Below, piece after piece: positions 6,105 to 12,183 of a DNA stretch of 12,183 nt. Each line of letters starts with the position of its first letter. Position 1 is the stretch's first letter. The notes beneath the pieces were generated by a model. That model saw only the letters and a list, made by a program, of their open reading frames with translations, did no database searches and was not told the origin of the DNA. The stretch comes from Chloroflexota bacterium (GTDB lineage: Bacteria; Chloroflexota; Limnocylindria; Limnocylindrales; CSP1-4). The stretch covers positions 1 to 12,183 of the forward strand of contig JAJYEB010000022.1 in the NCBI GenBank assembly GCA_021790375.1, written 5' to 3'. The position numbers were made by a program, and so were the translations under genes.

Positions 6105-6207
6105 CGCGGAACTACCCTTGCACCGCTGGACGAAGGGTTCGCGGGTCAGACGAGATGATCCACGGGGGCCGAACGGCACCGACTGCGGTCGGCCCATGGT
6201 CCCGTGA
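6076..6207 (+). CDS. Candidate 43-aa small ORF with a consensus Shine-Dalgarno
   Basis: AGGAGG (6063-6068) is followed after 7 nt by GTG at 6076, then 43 codons to the TGA at 6205-6207. The peptide begins VDVTGSSPSIAELPLHRWTK and ends GTDCGRPMVP. It has one cysteine, is basic, and shows no membrane helix or known motif. It is antisense to the possible 22-aa upstream ORF and lies in the 320-bp gap 6040-6359, which has no other gene. The ribosome site is the only real support; the frame also extends upstream as an open antisense shadow of the neighbouring gene. Confidence 0.25.
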   Translation: MDVTGSSPSIAELPLHRWTKGSRVRRDDPRGPNGTDCGRPMVP

Positions 6208-6293
6208 CGGGCGCGGCCGCCGCGCAGGCCCTGGCGTCCCGCCGAATGGCACTGGCGCACGCGCCGGACACCCGGCAGCATCGGCCGGATGCC

Positions 6294-6315
6294 TCCCGCC
6301 GGCCCAACGGCGGGA
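6294..6315 (+). promoter_or_regulatory. Strong hairpin in the TPM gene leader
   Basis: TCCCGCCG (6294-6301) pairs with CGGCGGGA (6308-6315) around a 6-nt loop, giving an 8-bp GC-rich stem 44 bp upstream of the ATG at 6360. There is no U-tract, so it is not a classical terminator. It may shape or stabilise the leader. I found no convincing promoter between 6208 and 6359. Confidence 0.45.
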
Positions 6316-6359
6316 AGGGCGGCGAGGCGGGCGATGGCGGCCGGCCTCGCGGGGGTAGC

Positions 6360-8435
6360 ATGTCCATCTCGATGCTCCGGACCACGCGCCGCCTGACACT
6401 GACCCTCGGGTTCGCGTGGGCCGCGCTGCTGCTCCTGGCCGCCGCCCCGTCCGCCGCGCAATCGGTGCCGAAGCTGCAGGGCCAGGTCACGGATCAGACG
6501 GGCTCCCTGGGCGGTGGCACCGCGCAGGTCCAGGCAGCGTTGGGCAGCCTGCTCTCGCAGCACGACGTCCAGCTCTACGTGGTGTTCGTCGCGACCAGCG
6601 GAAGCGATACGGCGGAGCAGCTCGCCCAGGCCACGTACTCGCAGAACGGCCTGGGCGGGAACGACATGGTGCTGCTGGTGGCGGTCAACGACCGCCGGTA
6701 CGGCTACTACCAGGACGGCGCGCTGGGGTCGCTCACGGCCGGGGATGTCAACGCGCTCCTGACCAGCACGCTCGAGCCGCGCTTCCGGGCCGGCGACTAT
6801 GCCGGCGGGGTCGTCTCGTTCGCGAACGGCCTCGGCCAGGCGCTGGCGGGCGGGGCACAGGGCGGGGCAGTCCCGGTCGCCACCCCGTCGCCGGGGCAGT
6901 CGCAGGGCGCGACGTCATCGGGGACGGGCAGCGGTCTCCTCGTGCTCTTCGTCGGGCTGATCGTCGTGGTGCTCGGTGCCGCGGTGATCGTCGCGTGGTT
7001 CCGGCGGTGGCGCGCCGCGCACCTGGCGGCCGAGGAGCGCGACCGGCGGACCGGGCAGCTCGCGCGCCAGGCGAACCAGCTGCTGATCCAGGCCGACGAC
7101 GCGGTGCGCGACGCGGGCCAGGACCTCGGGTTCGCCGAGGCGGAGTTCACCGCGGAGGACGTCGAGCCGTTCAGGACGGCGCTGTCGCAGGCACAGGCGG
7201 AGCTGAAGGCGGCGTTCGTGGTGCGCCAGCAGCTCGACGACGCGATCCCCGAGGACCCACCCACGCGCGAGGCCATGCTCAACGAGATCGTCGCGCGCGC
7301 ACAGCGCGTGGGGACCCTGATCGGCGAGCAGCGGCGGCGGTTCCAGGAGCTGCGCGACCTGGAGCGCCGGGCGCCGGAGATCCTGGCCGGGCTGCCGGCC
7401 CAGGCCACGGCGCTGGGCGACCGGCTGCCTTCGGCCGAGGCGACGATGAAGGAGCTGCAGGAGTACGCGGAATCCAGCTGGGCGCCGGTCAGGGGGAACC
7501 TGGAGGAGGCACGGAAGCGGATCGATTTCACCGCGGCCGCCGCGGCGCACGGCTCGACGGCCCTGAGCGCCACGCCCCCGGACCCGCATGCCGCCCGCGA
7601 CGCCGCCCGCGCCGGGCAGACCGCGCTGGCGCAGGCGGCCGCGCTCCTCGACGCGATCGACCACCTGTCGGCGTCCATCGCCGACGCGCGCGCGCACGTC
7701 GATGCCGAGATCAGCGAGGCCCAGGCCGACGTCGCGGCCGCGCACCAGGCCCTGCAGCACCGCGCGGGAGACCCGGCCCTGGAGACGCGCCTCGCGGACG
7801 CCGAGGCCCAGCTCGCGGCGGCGAAGGCGGCGATTGCCGCGGCGGCACCGGATCCGCTCGCAGCCCTGAAGAGCGCCCAGGCCGCCCATGCGGGAGCCGA
7901 CGAGGTGCTTGCCGGTGAGCGCGCCGCCGAGGAGCAGCTCGCGCGGCAGCGGGCCGCCCTGCAGACGGCACTGGTGTCCGCACAGTCGAGCGTGACCCAC
8001 GCCGCCGACTACATCGAGAGCCGTCGCAACGGAGTCGGACGGGAGGCACGCACCCGCCTGGCCGAGGCGCAGCGCCACCTCGAGCAGGCACAGGCGGCTG
8101 CAGCGGATACCGGGACCGCGCTCTCCGAGGCGCAGCAGGCCCAGCGCCTGGCCGACGAGGCGTACCGGATCGCCAGTTCCGAGTTCGACGACTGGAACGG
8201 CCGCGGGGGACCGGGCGGTCGCCGCGGCATGGACCCGACGGGCGCGATCATCGGCGGGATCATCCTGGGCAGCCTGCTCGGCGGCGGTCGCCGCGGCGGC
8301 GGCTGGGGAGGCTCGCCCTGGGGTGGCCGCGGCGGCGGGTTCGGCGGGTTCGGCGGTGGCGGGGGCTTCGGGGGCTTCGGGGGTGGCGGAGGCTTCGGCG
8401 GAGGCGGCGGGTTCGGCGGCGGGGGCAGCTGGTGA
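6360..8435 (+). CDS. TPM-domain membrane protein with long helical region and Gly/Phe-rich tail
   Basis: The 691-aa product starts with a Sec signal peptide (hydrophobic core about 12-29, likely cleavage after Ala33 in PSAA|QS). A TPM domain follows (about 40-160; DQTGSLGG, LYVVFVATSGSDTAEQLA, NDMVLLVAVNDRRYGYY). A linker and one transmembrane helix (193-214) come next, ended by FRRWR. Then there are about 390 residues of Ala/Glu/Gln-rich helical, probably coiled-coil sequence (215-610). A short hydrophobic GAIIGGIILGSLLGG and a Gly/Phe-rich tail ending GGGGSW complete it. Positive charges after the helix put the TPM domain outside and the helical part inside. TPM proteins of the YgcG type often end in such tails. 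ATG 6360 is chosen because it gives the signal peptide; GGGGG lies 4 nt upstream. pspA follows after 74 bp. TPM genes also accompany pspA in the Bacillus ydjFGHI locus, which points to a joint membrane-stress role. The long helical region is unusual. Confidence 0.9.
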   Translation: MSISMLRTTRRLTLTLGFAWAALLLLAAAPSAAQSVPKLQGQVTDQTGSLGGGTAQVQAALGSLLSQHDVQLYVVFVATSGSDTAEQLAQATYSQNGLGGNDMVLLVAVNDRRYGYYQDGALGSLTAGDVNALLTSTLEPRFRAGDYAGGVVSFANGLGQALAGGAQGGAVPVATPSPGQSQGATSSGTGSGLLVLFVGLIVVVLGAAVIVAWFRRWRAAHLAAEERDRRTGQLARQANQLLIQADDAVRDAGQDLGFAEAEFTAEDVEPFRTALSQAQAELKAAFVVRQQLDDAIPEDPPTREAMLNEIVARAQRVGTLIGEQRRRFQELRDLERRAPEILAGLPAQATALGDRLPSAEATMKELQEYAESSWAPVRGNLEEARKRIDFTAAAAAHGSTALSATPPDPHAARDAARAGQTALAQAAALLDAIDHLSASIADARAHVDAEISEAQADVAAAHQALQHRAGDPALETRLADAEAQLAAAKAAIAAAAPDPLAALKSAQAAHAGADEVLAGERAAEEQLARQRAALQTALVSAQSSVTHAADYIESRRNGVGREARTRLAEAQRHLEQAQAAAADTGTALSEAQQAQRLADEAYRIASSEFDDWNGRGGPGGRRGMDPTGAIIGGIILGSLLGGGRRGGGWGGSPWGGRGGGFGGFGGGGGFGGFGGGGGFGGGGGFGGGGSW
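8337..8430 (+). repeat. Gly/Phe-coding degenerate repeat
   Basis: Degenerate units encoding GGFGG and GGGGGFGG run through the 3' end of the TPM gene. The DNA is almost entirely G-rich triplets with TTC phenylalanine codons spaced every 3 to 8 codons. It encodes the flexible tail and is prone to slippage. Confidence 0.75.
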
Positions 8436-8448
8436 GCACGACAGATCG

Positions 8449-8467
8449 GGCGCGCGGGGCGCGCGCC
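8449..8467 (+). promoter_or_regulatory. Hairpin between the TPM gene and pspA
   Basis: GGCGCGCG (8449-8456) and CGCGCGCC (8460-8467) form a perfect 8-bp stem with a GGG loop, 13 bp after the TPM stop and 42 bp before pspA. No U-tract follows, so partial termination or transcript-end protection is more likely than full termination. Either could set different amounts of the two products. The structure is seen; the role is inference. Confidence 0.5.
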
Positions 8468-8509
8468 GTCACGCGTTCAATCGTCAGGTAGGGGAAGGAG
8501 CGGAATCGC

Positions 8510-9220
8510 ATGGCACAGACGTCGATCCTCGGACGGATCGGTCAGCTGGTCCGGGCCAACGTCAACGCGCTGATCGACGGCGCGGAGGATCCGGAGAAGA
8601 TGCTCGACCAGCTGATCCGGGACTTCACGAACAACATGGCGGAGGCGGAGGACGCGGTCGCCCAGACCGTGGGGAACCTCCGGATGGTCGAGGACGACGC
8701 GTCCGAGGCCCGGGCCGCGTCGGCGGAGTGGGGCAGCAAGGCGGCGGCCGCGTCGCGCAAGGCCGACGAGCTCCGCGCGGCCGGCAACACGGCGGACGCG
8801 GATCGGTTCGACGAACTCGCCAGGGTCGCCCTGCGGCGCCAGCTCAGCTTCGAGGAGCAGGTCAAGACCTTCGGGACGCAGATCGCCCAGCAGACGGAGC
8901 TGGTCGACAAGCTCAAGGACGGCCTGACGAAGCTGCGCGCCAAGCGCGAGGAGCTGGTGCAGAAGCGCGAGGAGCTGGTCAGCCGGGCCAAGATGGCGCA
9001 GGCGCAGCTGCAGGTCCAGCAGACGCTGCGCGACGCCTCCGTCATGGATCCCACCAGCGAGCTGAACCGCTTCGAGGAGCGCATCCGGCGCCAGGAAGCG
9101 ATGGCCCGCGGCCGGGCCGAGGTCGCCGCCTCGTCACTGGACGAGCAGTTCGCCTCGCTCGACAGCGACTCGGACGAGATGGAGGTCGAGTCCAGGCTCA
9201 AGGCGCTGAAGGGCAGCTGA
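8510..9220 (+). CDS. pspA: PspA/IM30 family membrane-stress protein
   Basis: PspA/Vipp1-like proteins bind stressed or stored-curvature membranes on the cytoplasmic side and assemble into ESCRT-III-like rods or rings. The 236-aa product has the family's N-terminal amphipathic helix (about 2-25, ILGRIGQLVRANVNALID) and the EDPEKMLDQLIRDFTNNM segment. A long heptad-like coiled coil follows (about 30-190), including QLSFEEQVKTFGTQIAQQ, LKDGLTKLRAKREELV and the LNRFEERIRRQEAMARG motif. A short acidic, serine-rich end (LDSDSDEMEVESRL) completes it. AAGGAG lies 9 nt before ATG 8510. It follows the TPM gene and converges on the cupredoxin gene with 25 bp between stops. No pspF, pspBC or liaRS partner is in the window. 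Confidence 0.95.
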   Translation: MAQTSILGRIGQLVRANVNALIDGAEDPEKMLDQLIRDFTNNMAEAEDAVAQTVGNLRMVEDDASEARAASAEWGSKAAAASRKADELRAAGNTADADRFDELARVALRRQLSFEEQVKTFGTQIAQQTELVDKLKDGLTKLRAKREELVQKREELVSRAKMAQAQLQVQQTLRDASVMDPTSELNRFEERIRRQEAMARGRAEVAASSLDEQFASLDSDSDEMEVESRLKALKGS

Positions 9221-9245
9221 CCCGGCTCTTTGCGGTCCTTCCGGC

Positions 9246-9860
9246 TCACCCCTTGACGATCACGGTCCCGGTCATGAAGGGGTGAATGGCGCAGTGGTAG
9301 GCGAAGGTGCCTGCCGTCCGGAACGTGAACGAGAAGGACGCGCCGGGCGAGAGCGTGCCGCTGGCGAACGCCCCGCCGTTCGCGGTGACGGTGTGGTCGA
9401 CCTGCCCGGTGTTGGTCCAGGTGACCGTCGTGCCGACCGTCACGGTGAGCGTGGCCGGCGAGAACCCGAAGTCGACGATCTTCGCCGCGACCGCGGCTGG
9501 GGCCGATGTCGCGGGCGGTCGCGTGGCCGGGGGCCGTGTCGCCGGAGGACGCGTGGCGGGCGGCAGCGTGGGCCGCGGCGTCGAGCGGGCGGTGGGAGAG
9601 GGGGCGGGTGCAGGCGTGGCGACCGGGGAGGCCGCCGCAGGTGAGCCGGACGGGGCGCCGGCGCTGGCGGCCGCTGTCGGCGCGGAGCCGCTGCCGGGTG
9701 CCCCACTCGCGGCTCCGCCGCTGCCGATCGCTGTCGGCGGCGTGGAGGCCGCGGGAGAGGCCGCGGACGGTGCGGACGGGCTCGCCGTGACGGGGGCAGC
9801 GCACGCTGCCACCAGCAGCGCGAGGGCGGGGAGCAGGCGGTGGAGCCGGTTGGGGGCCAT
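9246..9860 (-). CDS. Amicyanin-like cupredoxin lipoprotein
   Basis: This is a predicted type 1 copper electron-transfer protein anchored outside the cytoplasmic membrane. The 204-aa product has a lipoprotein signal with lipobox LVAAC and Cys20 as the lipidation site. A Ser/Ala/Pro/Gly/Thr-rich linker of about 95 residues follows, ending in four PPAT(R/S) units. The C-terminal cupredoxin domain (about 125-204) has ligands His156 (VDHTVTA), Cys190, His193 and Met196 in CAIHPFM. That CX2HPFM loop matches the spacing of amicyanin. ATG 9860 is supported by AGGAGAAGG just upstream; longer frames lack the signal. It is divergent from the DUF2231-Rieske gene with 203 bp between starts, suggesting related redox roles. 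The redox partner is unknown. Confidence 0.92.
   Translation of the reverse strand: MAPNRLHRLLPALALLVAACAAPVTASPSAPSAASPAASTPPTAIGSGGAASGAPGSGSAPTAAASAGAPSGSPAAASPVATPAPAPSPTARSTPRPTLPPATRPPATRPPATRPPATSAPAAVAAKIVDFGFSPATLTVTVGTTVTWTNTGQVDHTVTANGGAFASGTLSPGASFSFTFRTAGTFAYHCAIHPFMTGTVIVKG
9507..9563 (-). repeat. PPATR 15-bp coding repeat in the cupredoxin linker
   Basis: Four tandem PPAT units, each followed by R except the last (followed by S), are encoded by imperfect 15-bp repeats. They form a proline-rich spacer that holds the copper domain away from the membrane. Confidence 0.8.
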
Positions 9861-10014
9861 GATCCTTCTCCTGCCGAGTGGAGCGTCTATGTCACGTGGC
9901 GGACCCGCCGGCCGCGTCGAGCGGCCGCACCGGGCCGTGGCGCAAGGCGGCATCGGCGCCTGACGGGGTCTACGCCGCGGGCCGGCCGGCGGTTTCGCGC
10001 GGCGCGTCGCACGA

Positions 10015-10027
10015 GCGCAACTTGCGC
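10015..10027. promoter_or_regulatory. Palindrome in the cupredoxin/Rieske divergent region
   Basis: GCGCAACTTGCGC is a perfect inverted repeat of 6 bp arms around one base, 36 bp upstream of the DUF2231-Rieske ATG. It is a candidate operator. The rest of the 203-bp divergent gap (9861-10063) shows no clear -35/-10 pair on either strand. Confidence 0.35.
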
Positions 10028-10063
10028 CACACTTCCCACGCACAGCAGCGCAGGGGGGAAGCC

Positions 10064-10924
10064 ATGCATCGCCGGGTGGACCGTCTCATCGAAGCCCAGG
10101 AACGGTGGGCGAAGCCGGTCGGGCAGTGGAACCAGCGCTGGATCGCGGCGGCGTTTGCCGGCTCCGGGCCGCTCAAGGACTTGCTGAACGGCGTGTGGCT
10201 GGGTCACCCCGTCCATCCGGCGGTGACAGACGTCCCGGTCGGGGCGCTGACGGCCGGGATGCTGCTGGACCTCACCGGCCAGCGACGTGCGGCGGACGTG
10301 GTCACCGCGACGGGCGTCGCGGCCATGGTGGCCTCCGCCGTCACCGGCGCGGCGGACGCGGTCGACGCCCATGGCCGTCCCCAGGTCCAGGCGACCGTGC
10401 ACGCCTCCATCATGGTCGGCAGCCTGGCCGCCTACCTGGCCTCGCTCGCGGTGCGGGCCGCGCGCCCGTCCTCGCGAACGCTGGCGGTGAGCCTCGCGCT
10501 GCTTGGCTATGCCGGCGTGGCCTCGGGCGCGTACGTCGGCGGCGAGCTGGTCTACGGATCAGGCAACATGGTCGACCGGCACGCCTGGCGCACCGGCGGC
10601 GCGAGATGGCGCCGCCTCGACGTCGACGAGGTGCCGGAAGGTGCGCCCGTGCAGGCCAGGGCGGGCCAGGACACGCTCGTCCTGTACCGGACCGGCGACG
10701 CGATCCATGCGCTCCACGACACCTGCGCGCACGCCGGCGGGCCGCTGAGCGGCGGCACCGTGATCGACGGGTGCATCGAGTGCCCGTGGCACGGGTCCCG
10801 GTTCCGTCTCAGCGACGGCCGGGTGGTGCGCGGGCCGGCGGTGTACGACCAGCCGGCCTACGAGGTGCGGGCCATCGATGGCGGAGGCCTGGAGGCGCGG
10901 CGCCTGCCCGAACCGCTGGACTGA
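10064..10924 (+). CDS. DUF2231 membrane domain fused to a Rieske 2Fe-2S domain
   Basis: The 286-aa product has an N-terminal DUF2231 domain with the signature WLGHPVHPAVTDVPVG (residues 45-60). About four membrane helices follow (around 53-71, 79-100, 109-128 and 137-157), carrying several His residues that could bind heme or metal. A C-terminal Rieske domain (about 180-280) has cluster ligands CAH (Cys221, His223) and CPWH (Cys240, His243). Cys237 is an additional nearby cysteine. The domain is of the small ferredoxin type, without the extra disulfide of cytochrome bc1 Rieske proteins. ATG 10064 has a G-rich AGGGGGGAA site just upstream. A membrane redox role is likely, with partner and cofactors unknown; the divergent copper lipoprotein is a possible partner. 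Fusions of these two domains are, to my recollection, recurrent in Actinomycetota and Chloroflexota. Confidence 0.9.
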   Translation: MHRRVDRLIEAQERWAKPVGQWNQRWIAAAFAGSGPLKDLLNGVWLGHPVHPAVTDVPVGALTAGMLLDLTGQRRAADVVTATGVAAMVASAVTGAADAVDAHGRPQVQATVHASIMVGSLAAYLASLAVRAARPSSRTLAVSLALLGYAGVASGAYVGGELVYGSGNMVDRHAWRTGGARWRRLDVDEVPEGAPVQARAGQDTLVLYRTGDAIHALHDTCAHAGGPLSGGTVIDGCIECPWHGSRFRLSDGRVVRGPAVYDQPAYEVRAIDGGGLEARRLPEPLD

Positions 10925-10943
10925 CCGACCTTCGCCGCAGGGG

Positions 10944-10985
10944 GCGTCAGCTCACCGGTGAATCGCCCGGGCGAGCGCGTCAGCT
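10944..10985. repeat. Two adjacent perfect palindromes flanked by a 9-bp direct repeat
   Basis: TCACCGGTGA (10952-10961) and TCGCCCGGGCGA (10963-10974) are separated by one base. The cluster is flanked by direct copies of GCGTCAGCT (10944-10952 and 10977-10985). It fills most of the 55-bp gap between two convergent stops, and the right repeat contains the stop codon of the PPIase gene. A bidirectional transcript end is the simplest role, although no U-tract is present. Confidence 0.5.
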
Positions 10986-12183
10986 GGCCGGCGGCGTGGC
11001 GTTCGCGATGACAGGCGACTGCCAGATGCTTGCCTTGGCCTTCTGCGCCGCGTACCAGTTGGTGAACGCCGCGCCCTGCAGCGTGGTCAGCTGGGATGAG
11101 TCGATCGGCCGTGATTCCTTCTGGCTGATCTGGTACAGGTAGATCCCGTCGGTCTGCGTCTGCGGGGCGCTGACCTGCCCGACCTTCAGGCCGAACAGCA
11201 CGCTCTCGATCGACTGCTGCAGCTGGAGCGGCGCCACCCAGCCCATGTCGCCGCCGGCCACCGCATCGGTGGCGTCCGAGTTCGCCTTCGCGATCGCGGA
11301 GAAGCTGGCGCCCGGCGCCGCGAGTTCCTTCTGGATCTCGGCGACGCGCTGCTGTGGCGCCGGGCGGCTGGCCACGAAGAGGATCACGTGGTACCCGTAC
11401 TGGCTCTTGACCGGCCCGATGATCTCGTCGGGCGTGTGGGTGCCGGTGAAGAGCGGGGCCGAGAACTGGGGCACCATCGAGCCCTGCGTGAACCAGCCGA
11501 GGTCACCGCCGTTGGCGCCCGACGTCGTGTCGTTGCTCTCCTTCTTGGCCAGGGCGGCGAACTCGGCGGCGCGCTTTGCCGGATCGGTGATCGCCCGCAG
11601 CTGGTCTGCGGCCGCCTGGGCAAGCTTCTCGGCGGCGGCCCACGAGGGATCGCTGGCCGGGATCGAGGATGCGTTGTTCGGGTTGCCCTTGGGACTGAAC
11701 AGGATGTGCGAGGCCTTCACCTCGGGGCCGGTGATCGGGTTGCCCTGGGAGTCGCTGGTGGCGACCTCGATCTCCCAGGCGTGCACCTGCTCGATGTTGC
11801 CCGTGGTGGCCTGCTTGGTGATCGCGGTCTGCAGCTTCTGGGCGATCAGGTTGTACTGGATGGCGGTCCGGTACGCGGTGAGGTTCACGCCGGCCTGCTG
11901 GAGCTTCTGCGCGTAGTTCGGATCCGTCTTGGCGGGAACGATGTCGGTCACCTTGCCGATCCGGTAGGTGCCGTCCGAGCCCAGGATGACGCCGGTCATC
12001 CCGTTGAGCGGCAGCTTGAACAGCGCGCTCACCCAGGCCGAGTCGACGGTATCGGTGGCCGTGATGTAGCCGTAGTCGCCGCCGCTCGTCGCGCTGGCGT
12101 CCGTGCTGTATTCCTTGGCCACCGTGGCGAACGGGGTGCCGGCCTTCAGCGCGGCCAGCGCGGCATCCGCGTCGGCCTTTGCC
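10980..12183 (-). CDS. Multi-domain parvulin-type peptidyl-prolyl isomerase, 3' part
   Basis: About 400 C-terminal residues are visible; the N-terminus lies beyond the right edge. The protein resembles exported PrsA/SurA-like foldases that help secreted proteins fold. Only the central module is a complete parvulin domain: EVKASHILFSPKGN, a FAALAKKESNDTTSGANGGDL stretch split by GWFTQGSMVPQF, then GPVKSQYGYHVILFV. Before it lies the second half of another module (GTPFATVAKEYSTDASATSG, then GGDYGYI), cut by the window edge. After it is a third, shorter one (FSAIAKANSDATDAVAGGDM, GWVAPLQL, VGQVSAPQTQTDGIYLYQIS). The frame is open through 12183 with no stop, so in-window GTGs are internal. It converges on the Rieske gene with 55 bp between stops. 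Secretion is inferred from the family, since the signal region is not in view. Confidence 0.9.
   Translation of the reverse strand, partial: AKADADAALAALKAGTPFATVAKEYSTDASATSGGDYGYITATDTVDSAWVSALFKLPLNGMTGVILGSDGTYRIGKVTDIVPAKTDPNYAQKLQQAGVNLTAYRTAIQYNLIAQKLQTAITKQATTGNIEQVHAWEIEVATSDSQGNPITGPEVKASHILFSPKGNPNNASSIPASDPSWAAAEKLAQAAADQLRAITDPAKRAAEFAALAKKESNDTTSGANGGDLGWFTQGSMVPQFSAPLFTGTHTPDEIIGPVKSQYGYHVILFVASRPAPQQRVAEIQKELAAPGASFSAIAKANSDATDAVAGGDMGWVAPLQLQQSIESVLFGLKVGQVSAPQTQTDGIYLYQISQKESRPIDSSQLTTLQGAAFTNWYAAQKAKASIWQSPVIANATPPAS

Noticed and set aside
3839..6207. Long plus-strand frames of about 580 and 750 codons opposite hemH and the unknown gene
   Set aside because: Compositionally biased, without motifs, and antisense to hemH and its upstream gene. 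Only the last 43 codons of one, which have their own ribosome site, were kept as a low-confidence candidate.
9221..9245. A terminator between pspA and the cupredoxin gene
   Set aside because: The 25-bp gap has no convincing stem and no T-tract on either strand.
9861..10043. Extending the cupredoxin frame upstream to about 10043
   Set aside because: The added 61 residues are Arg/Pro-rich and would bury the lipoprotein signal. The ATG at 9860 has a strong ribosome site and places the signal peptide at the N-terminus.

Overview
The window is very GC-rich chromosomal DNA with tightly packed genes, high-GC codon use and several GTG starts. It looks like a free-living, aerobic, monoderm-type bacterium. 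The gene set (coproporphyrin-type heme genes, a TPM/PspA membrane pair, a cupredoxin lipoprotein, a DUF2231-Rieske fusion and a multi-domain parvulin) would fit Chloroflexota (Limnocylindria-like) or Actinomycetota. This placement is an inference from gene content and composition; no marker gene is present.

Layout from left to right. Positions 1-70 (minus) hold the first 23 codons of an ISAzo13-type transposase. A near-consensus promoter lies directly in front of it, in a small AT-rich island. msrA (plus, 167-835) is divergent from it. A 23-bp tandem repeat (889-967) fills the gap where msrA meets a minus-strand cluster. In transcription order that cluster is ferrochelatase hemH (4900-4010), a radical SAM/SPASM protein (3981-2794), the porphyrinogen oxidase hemG (2781-1396) and a small NifX/NifB-type cofactor-binding-fold protein (1346-1008). 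Upstream of hemH is a minus-strand protein of unknown function with two apparent PH-like halves (6039-5077).

A 320-bp gap (6040-6359) holds a well-positioned Shine-Dalgarno with a 43-codon small ORF, a possible 22-aa upstream ORF on the other strand, and a strong hairpin. A plus-strand pair follows. One gene encodes a 691-aa TPM-domain membrane protein with a long cytoplasmic helical region and a Gly/Phe-rich tail. The other is pspA, separated from it by an 8-bp-stem hairpin. The last block is a minus-strand amicyanin-like copper lipoprotein, a divergent DUF2231-Rieske membrane protein, and the 3' part of a minus-strand exported PPIase with three parvulin-like modules that runs off the right edge.

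The genes suggest three functional groups. The first is late heme synthesis, in which a radical SAM enzyme sits where a coproheme decarboxylase would be expected. The second is envelope stress and maintenance (TPM protein, PspA, exported PPIase, MsrA). The third is extracytoplasmic electron transfer (cupredoxin, Rieske). No tRNA, rRNA, CRISPR array or phage genes were seen. The most interesting hypotheses are the heme cluster built around the radical SAM protein and the near-identical 16-bp leader motif in front of two genes of that cluster.
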